From: Saccharothrix tamanrassetensis
GTDB lineage: Bacteria > Actinomycetota > Actinomycetes > Mycobacteriales > Pseudonocardiaceae
Length of the DNA: 64,000 bases
NCBI RefSeq assembly: GCF_014203665.1
Contig: NZ_JACHJN010000008.1
Coordinates: 248,001 to 312,000, forward strand
Direction of reading: 5' to 3'
The notes beneath the pieces are model-generated. The model was given only the letters and a program-made list of their open reading frames with translations. It made no database searches and was not told where the DNA came from. Of this stretch, positions 49,536-58,101 are shown piece by piece (position 1 is the first letter of the stretch; each line of letters opens with the position of its first letter). The position numbers and the translations under genes are program-made.

Positions 49536-50432
49536 GTGGACGGCGGCCTGACTCCCGGCGAGCCGACGGCGTCCAGCGGCGGTAGCCCGCCCACGCGGCA
49601 CGGGTCCGACTCGCTGTACTTCGTCGGCACGGCGACCACGGTGCTGCGGCTGGGGCCGTTCACCCTGCTCACCGATCCCAACTTCCTGCGCCGCGGCCAG
49701 TGGAGCTACCTGGGGCAGGGGCTGGTTTCCCGACGCCGCACCGATCCCGCGATCGGGATCGGCGAGCTACCGCCGCTGGACGCCGTGGTGCTGTCGCACC
49801 TGCACGGCGACCACTTCGACCGGGTGGCGAGCCGGGAGTTGGACCGCGACCTGCCGATCCTCACCACCCCGCACGCCGCGCGGCGGCTGGGCCGACGAGG
49901 GTTCCGCGAGCCCGTCGCCCTCAGGACGTGGGCGGACGAGACGATGCACAAGGACGATGCCTCGTTGACGGTGACGTCGCTGCCGGGCAGGCACGCCCTC
50001 GGTCCGCTGGCCAGGGTGTTGCCGCCGGTCATGGGCACGCTGCTGGAGTACCGGGCCACTGCGGGCTCACCGGCCCTGCGGATCTACCTCAGCGGCGACA
50101 CCCTGGTCCACGACGACCTGCGCGAGATCCGCGAGCGGTACCCGTCCATCGACGTGGCCGTGGTGCACCTCGGGGGAACCAAGGTCCTGGGCGTGCTGCT
50201 CACCATGGACGGTGCTCAGGGGGTGGACCTGCTGGAGATGCTGCGCCCCCGCCAGGCCGTTCCGGTGCACTACGACGACTACGGCCTGATGAAGTCCCCG
50301 CTGTCCGACTTCACCGACGAAGTCCGACGCCGCCGACCCGAGACCGCGGTGTCCTACCTCGATCGTGGCCAGACCCTCACCCTGCCCACGGCCGGAGGGA
50401 AGGCCGGCACCGACGGCGAGCACCCCTCGTGA
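49536..50432 (+). CDS. Metallo-beta-lactamase-fold hydrolase (UlaG/NAPE-PLD-like)
   Basis: A 298-residue hydrolase. The zinc ligands are in SHLHGDHFD, the histidine of LPGRHALG, the aspartate of LSGDTLVHDD and the histidine of PVHYDDY. The segment TVLRLGPFTLLTDPNFL is typical of the UlaG/NAPE-phospholipase D-like branch. The substrate is unknown; a phosphodiester or lactone is possible. The GTG start is one base after the preceding small gene. Confidence 0.85.
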   Translation: MDGGLTPGEPTASSGGSPPTRHGSDSLYFVGTATTVLRLGPFTLLTDPNFLRRGQWSYLGQGLVSRRRTDPAIGIGELPPLDAVVLSHLHGDHFDRVASRELDRDLPILTTPHAARRLGRRGFREPVALRTWADETMHKDDASLTVTSLPGRHALGPLARVLPPVMGTLLEYRATAGSPALRIYLSGDTLVHDDLREIRERYPSIDVAVVHLGGTKVLGVLLTMDGAQGVDLLEMLRPRQAVPVHYDDYGLMKSPLSDFTDEVRRRRPETAVSYLDRGQTLTLPTAGGKAGTDGEHPS

Positions 50433-50505
50433 CTGCCGCCCGGTCGGTACACGGGCAGAGCCGGAAGTCGGGAACCAGCGCACCGCGCCGTGCGTTGAAC
50501 TCTGT

Positions 50506-50667
50506 GTGCTGATTCTCATCGCGGTCGTCCTTCTGCTGGTTCAGGTGATCGTGGTCATTCGGTACGGCAGCTCGGGGGCGGAGAACGAGGCCAAGCGGCG
50601 CAAGGGCCTGATCGTGACCTCTGTGCTGGTCCTCCTCATCTCGATCGCCCTGGTCGTCACGGCCTGA
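50506..50667 (+). CDS. Small two-helix membrane protein
   Basis: A 53-residue frame with two transmembrane segments (LILIAVVLLLVQVIVVIRYG and GLIVTSVLVLLISIALVVTA) separated by a charged loop NEAKRRK. The composition strongly suggests a genuine small membrane protein. The ribosome site for the GTG at 50506 is weak. Function unknown. Confidence 0.5.
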   Translation: MLILIAVVLLLVQVIVVIRYGSSGAENEAKRRKGLIVTSVLVLLISIALVVTA

Positions 50668-50766
50668 CCGTCGGGCACGTCACCGACCTGGGTGGACTGC
50701 CCGTCGGTGGCGCGTCGAGAGCGAACGCGTCGGCATGAACCGCGCGGTGGTGGGCATCCCGGTGCG

Positions 50767-51765
50767 GTGGAGGCGACGAACGACGACGCGAAGAGACCTC
50801 TGACCTGCGTGGTTCCGCTGCGGTGGAGCGACGAAGGTGGTCTCGACGAGCTGACCGGCTACCTGCGGTGGCTCGCGGACCGGTGTCAGGTGGTCGTCGC
50901 GGATGGTTCGCCCGACGACGTCTTCGCACGTCACGCGCAACAGTGGTCCGGGTGGCTCACGCACCTCCGGGTCGACGCGGTGACCGGTGCCCACAACGGC
51001 AAGGTGGTCGGGGTCCTCAGGGGCGTCCGCTCCGCCGGCCACGAGAAGGTGGTCCTCGCCGACGACGACGTGCGCTACGACGACACCGCGTTGCAGCGCG
51101 TCGAACGTCTGCTGGACGGCGCCGATCTCGTCGTGCCGCAGAACTACTTCGGCGCACTGCCGTGGCACGCCCGGTGGGACACCGCGCGGACGCTGCTGAA
51201 CCGGGCGTTCGGCGGTGACTACCCCGGTACCTTCGGCATCCGGCGCACCGCGCTCCTCGGCATGGGCGGCTACCGCGACGACGTGCTGTTCGAGAACCTC
51301 GAACTGATGCGCACCGTGTGGGCCGCGGGCGGTCGGGTGGTGCGCGCCTTGGACCTGTTCGTCCGCCGCAACCCTCCGACGACCCGGCACTTCTGGTCAC
51401 AACGGGTGCGGCAGGCCTACGACAGCCTGGCCCAACCCGTGCGCTGCTGCGTCGAACTCGCCATCCTGCCCGTCATAGGCCTGGCCGCCCTGCGTCGCAG
51501 GGCCGCCGAGGTGACCGGGGTACTGGCGGTGGCCGGGGTCGTGCTGGCCGAGTGGGGACGCCGCCGGCACCTCGGAGTTCGCGCCTACCCCGCCACCGCG
51601 GCGGCGTTCGCCCCGCTGTGGATCGCGGAGCGGGGGATGTGCGTGTGGATCGCCCTCGCCCAGCGGGTCCTGCTCGGGGGAGTGCGCTACCACGGTGGAC
51701 GCCTGCCGACCGCCGCGCACTCGACGCGGTGGCTCAGCGGGCGTCAGGTGTTCTCGTGCCGGTGA
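50767..51765 (+). CDS. Family 2 glycosyltransferase, membrane-associated
   Basis: A 332-residue GT-A-fold glycosyltransferase. The nucleotide-sugar region is LTCVVPLRW...VVVADGSPDDVF, and the metal-binding acidic cluster is VLADDDVRYDD. Acceptor-side features are NYFGALPWHARWDTARTLLNRAFGGDYPGT and a later acidic pair in ENLELMRTVWAAGG. The C-terminus has hydrophobic segments (LAILPVIGLAALRR, TGVLAVAGVVLAEW). The GTG at 50767 begins the conserved part but lacks a strong ribosome site. It belongs to a stress-type locus rather than the antibiotic cluster. Confidence 0.75.
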   Translation: MEATNDDAKRPLTCVVPLRWSDEGGLDELTGYLRWLADRCQVVVADGSPDDVFARHAQQWSGWLTHLRVDAVTGAHNGKVVGVLRGVRSAGHEKVVLADDDVRYDDTALQRVERLLDGADLVVPQNYFGALPWHARWDTARTLLNRAFGGDYPGTFGIRRTALLGMGGYRDDVLFENLELMRTVWAAGGRVVRALDLFVRRNPPTTRHFWSQRVRQAYDSLAQPVRCCVELAILPVIGLAALRRRAAEVTGVLAVAGVVLAEWGRRRHLGVRAYPATAAAFAPLWIAERGMCVWIALAQRVLLGGVRYHGGRLPTAAHSTRWLSGRQVFSCR

Positions 51766-51787
51766 CCACTTCATCAGGAGGTATCCC

Positions 51788-52345
51788 ATGTCGCGTGCCG
51801 ACCTCCCGCAGCCCGGCACCGAGTCGGAGCTGCGGTGCCGGGCATCCGGCGTCGAGTTCACCTTGCGGTCGAGGCCGGTGCTGGTCGACTTCACCGGCAC
51901 CTGCGTGCTCAAGGCCGAAGCCGACGCCGACTCACCGGAGCCGGTGCGGTTGAGGCTGTCCGGCCTGCGGCTGGTCGCCGACCTGCCCGACGCGGGCGGT
52001 CCGGAGGACGGCGGCACCGTCACGCTGGAGCAGGACGGTGCCGAGGGGGACGGTGCGAAGGGTGACGGTGCCGAGGGGGACGGCGTGCTGCGCCCCCTGC
52101 CGGACTCACCGTCACGCTTCGCGAACGACCTCGTCGTCACCCTCAAGGCGACCGTCGACCAACCCGACGGCGTGGTGCACGCGGTGGCGAGGAACGCGGT
52201 GAAGTTCAGCACCGCCCGTGCGTCCTACCCGTCCGGGAGCGGTGACTACGAGCTGTCGGACGCCATCGACCTGATCATGCCGGACGCCCCCGAGGTGACC
52301 GTCGCGCAGATCAACAGCCTCCGGCTGCGGCTGGACCCGGCGTGA
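51788..52345 (+). CDS. Hypothetical protein with acidic tandem repeat
   Basis: A 185-residue soluble protein that I do not recognise. AGGAGG precedes the ATG. A central GAEGDGAKGDGAEGDG segment corresponds to a 15-bp tandem DNA repeat at 52033-52085. The flanking halves are beta-rich (VEFTLRSRPVLVDFTGTCVLKAE; DLVVTLKATVDQPDGVVHAVARNAVKF). No signal peptide or helix is predicted. Confidence 0.65.
   Translation: MSRADLPQPGTESELRCRASGVEFTLRSRPVLVDFTGTCVLKAEADADSPEPVRLRLSGLRLVADLPDAGGPEDGGTVTLEQDGAEGDGAKGDGAEGDGVLRPLPDSPSRFANDLVVTLKATVDQPDGVVHAVARNAVKFSTARASYPSGSGDYELSDAIDLIMPDAPEVTVAQINSLRLRLDPA
52033..52085 (+). repeat. 15-bp in-frame tandem repeat
   Basis: About three and a half copies of a GACGGTGCCGAGGGG-type unit encode the repeated GDGAE pentapeptide. 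Copy-number variation between strains is expected. Confidence 0.75.
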
Positions 52346-52457
52346 CGGGCGCGAGCCCGCCGACGCGGGCGACTGCTGCGTCGGCGTCGTCGGCGCAGCG
52401 CGTGGCCCACCGCCGATCGCGGCTCACGACCGGATCAGCCGAGCGATTCGCGACCCG

Positions 52458-52616
52458 CTAATGGGCCGATTCATCCGGATTGGACCACGGTGGCACTTCC
52501 TCCGCCAGTTCCAGGTACTGGTCGACCTCCTGCGGCGTGGGGTCGATGCCGGCGTCTTCGGCGAACTCCTCCGGATCGACAACGGCTTCCGGATCCACGT
52601 TGTCGTGCTGGCCCAT
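52458..52616 (-). CDS. Small acidic conserved protein
   Basis: A 52-residue acidic protein (MGQHDNVDPEAVVDPEEFAE...) with a helical middle section DQYLELAEEV. GGAG precedes the ATG at 52614-52616 at good spacing. No function is known to me. It is convergent with the preceding hypothetical protein. Confidence 0.6.
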   Translation of the reverse strand: MGQHDNVDPEAVVDPEEFAEDAGIDPTPQEVDQYLELAEEVPPWSNPDESAH

Positions 52617-52830
52617 CGGTCTGCTCCGTTCGTCGCGGGAGGAAGGAGTGCCCCGTCGACGGAGGTGCCACACCTCGTGGTCGCCCGCGTTCGGCCGGAC
52701 CGCCGCCAATATGCGTCGCGGATCGCCTCGCCCGCCCTGCACCGGTGCGGTTGTTGCAAATCACTCGCATGAGAACGCGTCGCACGGGCACCCGTCGACC
52801 GCACGACCTCTACCCGAAGGGCTGCCGCGG

Positions 52831-53289
52831 ATGACCACTCGGCTGGGCACTTCCTCCCCGACGACCAAGAAGACCGCCGCCCTCGTGCTGGGGCTCGGGG
52901 TCGGCGGGTTCATCGACGGCATCGTGATCCACCAACTGCTGGGCTGGCACCACATGCTGTCGGGCTGGTACCCGCCGGACACCCCCGAGAACCTGCACCG
53001 CAACATGCTCGGCGACGGGTTGTTCCACCTGTTCTGCCTGGTGCTCGTCCTCGGCGGCGTCGTGCTGCTCAACCGCGCCGCGCCGCTGCCCGCTCGCGGG
53101 TTGTGGGGTGGGCTCGTGGGCGGTTGGGGAGTCTTCAACGTGGTCGAGGGCATCGTCGACCACCTGGTGCTCGGGATCCACCACGTGCGCCACGGGGCGG
53201 ACCAACTGGCGTGGGACCTCGGGTTCCTGGCGCTGGGCGTGGTGCTGGCGCTGGTCGGTTTCGGGCTCACCCGCTCCGCCTACCGCTGA
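52831..53289 (+). CDS. DUF2243 membrane protein
   Basis: A 152-residue protein with four membrane helices. It has the DUF2243 signatures GGFIDGIVIHQLLGWHHMLSGW and VFNVVEGIVDHLVLGIHHVRHG, whose histidines could bind a metal or heme. The ATG at 52831 is chosen as the natural family start. Function unknown. Confidence 0.85.
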   Translation: MTTRLGTSSPTTKKTAALVLGLGVGGFIDGIVIHQLLGWHHMLSGWYPPDTPENLHRNMLGDGLFHLFCLVLVLGGVVLLNRAAPLPARGLWGGLVGGWGVFNVVEGIVDHLVLGIHHVRHGADQLAWDLGFLALGVVLALVGFGLTRSAYR

Positions 53290-53460
53290 CCGGTGCCGCC
53301 CGCGAGTTCCCGGTGCCCCGCCGGCTTCACCGGATTGAGTGACGCACGTGGAATGGGGAGTCGGCGCGAAGATCGGCATTCCCCGCCTGACCCGGCCACC
53401 ACGTGCCGCCCTGACCGGATCACGGCACCAGCCAGCCGGGGTGCCCATTCCCCGGTGACT

Positions 53461-53517
53461 CAACCAATTGAGGCGAACTTGCCCGAATCGGTTGATCCGA
53501 GGGGCTTGACGGGTAAT
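53461..53517 (+). promoter_or_regulatory. Putative SigB-type promoter with upstream inverted repeat
   Basis: GGTTGAT (53490-53496) and GGGTAA (53511-53516) fit the GNNT...GGGTAY pattern of stress sigma factors, about 40 bp upstream of the GTG at 53559. The inverted repeat CAACCAATT/AATCGGTTG (53461-53469, 53486-53494; one mismatch) overlaps the -35 side. Confidence 0.45.
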
Positions 53518-53558
53518 TGGACGGGTGGGACCGAGAGAAACTACCGAAGGAGAAACCG

Positions 53559-54347
53559 GTGACTGACACCCGAGGCCGGTCCACTGGGCCGGACAGCACG
53601 GTGGGAACGGTGGCCTCCACGGCGTCACAGGAGGGCAAAGCCGTCGCCCAGCACGCGAAGGACGCCGCGGCGGATGTCGCGTCCACCGCGAAGGAGCAGA
53701 CCCGGCAGGTCGCCCACGAGGCGAAGCGCCAGACCGGGCAGGTCGTCGACGACGTGCGCCGGCGCGTCGGCCGTGAAGCCGACGACCAGGCACGACGAGT
53801 GTCGCAGGGGATCAACAAGATCGCCGACGAGCTGTCCTCCATGGCCGAGCACTCCTCCGAGGGCTCGCCCGCGGCGGGAGCGCTGCGCCAGGTCGCGGAC
53901 ACCGGCCGCCAGGCCGCGCGCTTCCTCGACGAGCGCGGCGCGGCCGGTCTCCTGGAGAGCGCCCAGGGCTTCGCCCGGCGCAAGCCCGGCGCGTTCCTCA
54001 TCGGCGCCGCCGTGGCCGGGTTCCTGGTGGGCCGCGTGGTGAAGAGCGCGAGCGGCTCGTCGGGCTCGGAGCAGGACACCGGTTCGACCGGGCCGGGCGC
54101 GCCGCGGCCCGACCAGGTGCAGCGCGGGTACACCGACCAGGCACAGGGCGGGTACGCCGACCAGGTGCAGGGCGGGTACACCGCGCAGCCCGCCGTAGCG
54201 ACCCCCGGACCCGCCCCCGTCCCGACGGCGCAGGGTCCGGCCGGTGCCGTGGTGCCGCCCACCGTCCGCCCGGAGGACCCGCTCGCGGCGCCCCGGCCCA
54301 CGCCGCACACCACGCCGGGTGGAGGTGCCGCGCATGTCCAGCCCTGA
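53559..54347 (+). CDS. Ala/Gln-rich repeat protein of a stress locus
   Basis: A 262-residue protein. The N-terminal half (residues 20-110) is an alanine- and glutamine-rich helical stretch (KAVAQHAKDAAADVASTAKEQTRQVAHEAKRQ) resembling LEA/apolipophorin-like repeats. A single hydrophobic segment (FLIGAAVAGFLVGRVV) follows, then a disordered Gly/Gln/Pro-rich tail with QGGYADQVQGGYTAQ repeats. AAGGAG precedes the GTG. It overlaps the next gene by 14 bp. Confidence 0.75.
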   Translation: MTDTRGRSTGPDSTVGTVASTASQEGKAVAQHAKDAAADVASTAKEQTRQVAHEAKRQTGQVVDDVRRRVGREADDQARRVSQGINKIADELSSMAEHSSEGSPAAGALRQVADTGRQAARFLDERGAAGLLESAQGFARRKPGAFLIGAAVAGFLVGRVVKSASGSSGSEQDTGSTGPGAPRPDQVQRGYTDQAQGGYADQVQGGYTAQPAVATPGPAPVPTAQGPAGAVVPPTVRPEDPLAAPRPTPHTTPGGGAAHVQP

Positions 54348-54765
54348 GGCCGAGTACACGCGCGTACCCGGAACTCCTCCGGTCGACGACCAGGCCTCGC
54401 TCGGAGACCTCGTCGGCGAGCTGGCCAACGACCTGTCGCGGCTGATGCGGCAGGAGCTCCAGCTGGCCAAGGCGGAACTCCGCGAAGAGGCGGCCAAGGC
54501 CGGCAAGGCCGCCGGGATGCTCGGCGCGGCCGGTTTCGCCGGGTACATGACCGCGGTCCTGCTCAGTTTCGCACTGGCGTTCGGCCTGGCGTACGCGGTG
54601 GGCCTCGGGTGGGCGACGCTGATCGTCGCCGTCCTGTGGGGCATCGCGGGGGCCGTGCTGTACAGCGCGGGCCGTTCCAGGCTGAAGAACGTCTCCCCCA
54701 TGCCGAAACGCACCATCGACACCCTGAAGGAGGATGCGGAATGGGCCCGTCACCCGACCGGATAA
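54334..54765 (+). CDS. Phage holin-family (Actinobacterial Holin-X-like) membrane protein
   Basis: A 143-residue protein. The amphipathic N-terminal helix (DLVGELANDLSRLMRQELQLAKAELREEAAKAGKAAGMLG) and two membrane segments (AGYMTAVLLSFALAFGLAYAVGL, ATLIVAVLWGIAGAVLYSAG) are characteristic of the Phage_holin_3_6-like family, widespread in actinobacteria and not necessarily phage-derived. GGAGG precedes the ATG. It is coupled to genes on both sides by overlaps. Confidence 0.8.
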   Translation: MSSPEAEYTRVPGTPPVDDQASLGDLVGELANDLSRLMRQELQLAKAELREEAAKAGKAAGMLGAAGFAGYMTAVLLSFALAFGLAYAVGLGWATLIVAVLWGIAGAVLYSAGRSRLKNVSPMPKRTIDTLKEDAEWARHPTG

Positions 54766-55415
54766 GGCAGGAGATCGACCAGACCCGCGCCGAACTCGTG
54801 GCCGACACGAACCGGATCGTGGACCGCACGAGTCCGAAGCGCATCGCGCAGCGGCGCACCGAGAAGGTGCGCCGTGGACTGACCACCCTCAGGGAGAAGG
54901 TGATGGGTACCGTGCCGCAGGCGACGCAGGGCACCACCGCCGGCGTTCGGGAACGCGCGCAGGACGCGGGGCAGGTCGTGCAGGAGAAGGCGCAGAGCGC
55001 CGCCGAGACCGTGTCGGAGACGGCGGGGCAGGCGGCGCGAGCCGTTCGCCAGGCCCCGGAGCAGGCGATGCGCCAGGCCCAGGGCAACCCGCTCGCCGCC
55101 GGACTGGTCGCCTTCGGGGCCGGCCTCCTCGCCGCGTCCCTGCTGCCCGCGACCCGTGCCGAGCAGGACGCGGTGCGCCAAGTGAGCGACCGGGCCGCGG
55201 AGTACGTGGAACCGGTCAAGGAAGCCCTCGCCGAAACGGGGCAGCGACTGAAGGAAGACGTGGGCGGCACCGTACAGAACGCCGTCCAGGAGGTCCAGCA
55301 GACCGCGGGCGAGGCTGCCCGGACCACGGCCGAGCAGGCCAAGGACGCTTCCTCCGGCGTGGCCGACCACGCTCGCGGGTCGGGGCAGACGGTCGCTCAG
55401 GACGCGCGCGGCTGA
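54741..55415 (+). CDS. DUF3618-type protein
   Basis: A 224-residue protein with the DUF3618 N-terminus (PDRIRQEIDQTRAELVADTNRIVDRTSPKRIAQRRTEKVRRG). A long Ala/Gln-rich helical repeat, one hydrophobic segment (GLVAFGAGLLAASLLP) and another Ala/Gln/Glu-rich helical repeat follow. AAGGAGG precedes the ATG. It is the third gene of the stress-like operon and is followed by a strong terminator. Confidence 0.8.
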   Translation: MGPSPDRIRQEIDQTRAELVADTNRIVDRTSPKRIAQRRTEKVRRGLTTLREKVMGTVPQATQGTTAGVRERAQDAGQVVQEKAQSAAETVSETAGQAARAVRQAPEQAMRQAQGNPLAAGLVAFGAGLLAASLLPATRAEQDAVRQVSDRAAEYVEPVKEALAETGQRLKEDVGGTVQNAVQEVQQTAGEAARTTAEQAKDASSGVADHARGSGQTVAQDARG

Positions 55416-55437
55416 CAGCGGGCTAGAAGACGGGTCG

Positions 55438-55475
55438 ACGGAGCGGGGAGGAGCCACGGCGCCTCCCCGCTCCGT
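55438..55475 (+). terminator. Terminator of the stress-like operon
   Basis: A perfect 14-bp stem ACGGAGCGGGGAGG (55438-55451) with its complement at 55462-55475 and a 10-base loop, 22 bases after the DUF3618 stop. Confidence 0.88.
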
Positions 55476-55545
55476 GGTGTGCGGTAGGAGTTCCGCAGAA
55501 GAATCACCATTCCGATGCGGCCGGTGGACATGGCACAGTCCCACT

Positions 55546-56466
55546 GTGCCGTTGGACGAGTTGCCGGACTGGCTGCCGGCTTGGTGTCTGGACCACCTGG
55601 GTGGCGAACCCGTCGACGTGTTGTTCCGCCTGCGATCGATCTCGACGGTGTTCGGCCTCCGGCTGGTCGGAGGTACGGACGTCGTGGTCAAGGCGCGCGC
55701 CGATGACGGTCGGGCCGTGTCGTGTGTCGCGGCGCAGGCACGGTTGGCCGAGCGCGGCTTCCCGTCCCCCCGTCCGCTCACGCCGGCGGTCGTTGTCGGT
55801 TCGCTGGCCGTGCACGCCGAGGAGTTCCGGCCCGGCGGCGAGATGCTGCACGGGGACTCCCCGGACGTGGCCGTCTGCTACGCAGGGGTGTTCGCCCGGC
55901 TGATGGCCGAACTGACCGACGTGACCGTCGCGCCGCCGCTGCCGAATCCGCGCTGGGCGCGTTGGGACCACACGGATTCCGGGGTGTGGCCGGCGATCGG
56001 GTTCCTCGATGAACGGGACCAGAGCGCGGTGCCGGCGTACGTCGTCGACACGGCCGACCGGGCCCGCAGGCGGATACTGGCCGCCGGCTTGCCGTGCGTG
56101 CTGGGTCACGCCGACTTCGAGGCGCAGAACCTGCGGTGGCACGGTCGCGAGGTGTGGGCGGTGCACGACTGGGACAGCCTGGCGTGGCAACCGGAGGCGG
56201 CGCTGGTGGGAGCGGCGAGTGGGTCGTTCGCCGGAGCAGGGCCGCCGACGCTGGCGCCGATCGAGAGTTCCGAGGCGTTCCTGTTGGCTTATCAGGACAT
56301 TCGGGGGCGTTCGTTCACGGCCGAGGAGCAGGAGGTCGCGTGGGCGGCCGGCCTGTGGCCGGCAGCGCACAACGCCCGATGGGAAGCTCTGCACGGCGAC
56401 CCCCCGGTGTCCGGCGACGCGCTCCGCGCACAAGCAGCCGAACGCCTCCGCCGAGCGAACGCCTAG
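55546..56466 (+). CDS. Aminoglycoside phosphotransferase-like kinase (APH family)
   Basis: A 306-residue protein-kinase-like fold enzyme. The catalytic loop LGHADFEAQN (HxDxxxxN) and the metal-binding DWD in WAVHDWDSLAW are present. The N-lobe lysine is in GTDVVVKARADDG. The GTG at 55546 is the likely start; little leader is visible. Such kinases phosphorylate aminoglycosides, macrolides or metabolites such as choline; the substrate here cannot be told. A resistance role is possible but not supported by neighbours. Confidence 0.8.
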   Translation: MPLDELPDWLPAWCLDHLGGEPVDVLFRLRSISTVFGLRLVGGTDVVVKARADDGRAVSCVAAQARLAERGFPSPRPLTPAVVVGSLAVHAEEFRPGGEMLHGDSPDVAVCYAGVFARLMAELTDVTVAPPLPNPRWARWDHTDSGVWPAIGFLDERDQSAVPAYVVDTADRARRRILAAGLPCVLGHADFEAQNLRWHGREVWAVHDWDSLAWQPEAALVGAASGSFAGAGPPTLAPIESSEAFLLAYQDIRGRSFTAEEQEVAWAAGLWPAAHNARWEALHGDPPVSGDALRAQAAERLRRANA

Positions 56467-56562
56467 CACCAGCAAGCAATTCCGGCTGGCGCTCGCCTCC
56501 GCACTGTCCGCGTCGCCGTGCGGCCAAAGGCGACAGGGTCACCCCGCGCAGCCTCGTGGACT

Positions 56563-57525
56563 TCACATCAGCAGCAGCGGCAAGGTGTTCACTGCGGTGT
56601 GCGCGGCGATCGGTGCCCACAGGTTGCGGTAGCGCGACCACAGGTAGCCGGTGAACAAGCCGAAGACGCCCTGGAACACGACGATCGCGCCGAGCGTCAG
56701 CGGAAGCCCCGCCCAGGGCGAGGCACCTTGGCCGTGCGTCGGCAGGTGCAGCCAGGCGAACAGCAGCGACGCGAGCAGGATTCCGGGCCACCGCCCGAAC
56801 AGCGCTTCGAGGCGGGTCTGCAACATGCCTCGGAAGAAGACCTCCTCCAGCACGTTCGCGGTGAAGAAGGTGAAGGTCGCGGCTATCGCCAGGTACGTCG
56901 GATCGGGGTAGTCCTCGTGACGGGGGAGCGCCGCGGCGAACGGGCCCAGCACCTGCAGCCAGGCGAACACCAGCACCGCCGGGACCGGGGCCAGCAGGCG
57001 CCAACCGTCCCTCGGCCACCACGTGGGCCGCAGCCGGAACGGGTCCGGCTCCTCGCGCGGGCGCAGCACGTGCAGGATGACCAAGGGCAGTGCCAGGTAC
57101 ACGATCGGCTTGGTGAGCGCCCACGTGTCGCGGACCAGCTGTGCCTGGTCTCCCACCGCGGTCACCAGGAACAGCGCCAGCGGCCACAGGAAGGCCACCA
57201 GCGCCAGTGCCATCGCCTGCTTGCCCAGCCGACGGCGGTCGCCCACCTCGGCGAGCAGCGCCGGTGCGCGCGGCGGAACCGCCCGGACCAGGAGGATCCC
57301 GGCGAGCGCGGGAACGACCGCGCCCCACAGGGAAAGGGGCTCGTCCGAATCCGTGGACGGCTTGATCGTGTCGTTCCCGGTGGCCAGCAGCAGCACCGGT
57401 GCGGCCACGAAAACCGTGAGCGCGCCGAGCGTGATCGCCCGGGTGATGCCCGGCCGGACCGAGCGAACGTCCGTTTCTCCTGTCACCGCAACATGGTCGT
57501 CCAAGCCGGGGTGAGCGCGCGTCAT
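56563..57525 (-). CDS. CPBP-family intramembrane metalloprotease (Abi family)
   Basis: A 320-residue membrane protein with about eight helices. The CPBP motifs are intact: EEVFFRGMLQTRLE (Glu-Glu and Arg), SLLFAWLHLP (His) and AHTAVNTLPLL (His, Asn). These proteases act within the membrane; bacterial members are linked to bacteriocin immunity or protein processing. The ATG at 57523-57525 is preferred over the GTG one codon upstream. Neighbours do not reveal a substrate. Confidence 0.85.
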   Translation of the reverse strand: MTRAHPGLDDHVAVTGETDVRSVRPGITRAITLGALTVFVAAPVLLLATGNDTIKPSTDSDEPLSLWGAVVPALAGILLVRAVPPRAPALLAEVGDRRRLGKQAMALALVAFLWPLALFLVTAVGDQAQLVRDTWALTKPIVYLALPLVILHVLRPREEPDPFRLRPTWWPRDGWRLLAPVPAVLVFAWLQVLGPFAAALPRHEDYPDPTYLAIAATFTFFTANVLEEVFFRGMLQTRLEALFGRWPGILLASLLFAWLHLPTHGQGASPWAGLPLTLGAIVVFQGVFGLFTGYLWSRYRNLWAPIAAHTAVNTLPLLLM

Positions 57526-57620
57526 CACTTCGTAGGACGTGCGCTGCCCAGCCGATCGATGTGGGCGTCAACCCCGCTTCGCCCGTGTCGGAGGCAGGCT
57601 GGAGTGGGTACTCCGCAGGC

Positions 57621-57914
57621 ATGGGTTCCCAGCCTTGTGTCGCCGCGTCCAGCCAATGGGTCGACGAGGACGGTGTCCGGCAGCCGTCCGGTGATGTGCA
57701 CGCCTGGACGCCCGGCACCAACCAGACGCTGTGCGGGCAGGCGCTCAGCCGCAGTCGGCTGGGGCGGTTCCGGCACGTGCCGTGGGCGGACGCGGTGTGG
57801 CTCTCGCAGACCGCCGAGCAGAACCTGCACCTGTGCCCGCGCTGCGTCGCCGCCACCACACCACGGGCCGAACGGAACGGCCGCAAGTGGACGCGGGTAC
57901 GCCCGCGCCCGTAG
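57621..57914 (+). CDS. Hypothetical protein with zinc-ribbon-like cysteines
   Basis: A 97-residue protein (from the ATG at 57621; a longer version from 57561 is possible). It includes VHAWTPGTNQTLCGQALSRSRLGRFRHVPWADAVWLSQTAEQNLHLCPRCVAATT, where the TLCG and LCPRC cysteines could bind zinc. The composition is that of a real protein. The ribosome site is weak. Function unknown. Confidence 0.55.
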   Translation: MGSQPCVAASSQWVDEDGVRQPSGDVHAWTPGTNQTLCGQALSRSRLGRFRHVPWADAVWLSQTAEQNLHLCPRCVAATTPRAERNGRKWTRVRPRP

Positions 57915-58101
57915 ACCCGATCGTGTCCGCGTGCCCTCCACCGGCGAGTCGGACCCGGACGGATGGGCTCACGGGTCGTGCCTCGGAAGTCCGCTCATAT
58001 CGACTGCGGCGGGTTTCCGGCGTATTCGGCACGAAGGCTGCCGAAGGCACCGGCCCGGCGCTACTGTGCCGCAGAAGAACTGCGCGTAGCAGGAGAAGCG
58101 G

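Noticed and set aside
54334..54765. Phage remnant suggested by the holin-family protein
   Set aside because: The family is common in non-phage actinobacterial loci; there are no other phage genes, attachment sites or integrase here.
55546..56466. Self-resistance kinase for the glycoside antibiotic
   Set aside because: It is 30 kb from the cluster, lacks the cluster palindrome and belongs to a very broad kinase family; no evidence ties it to the product.
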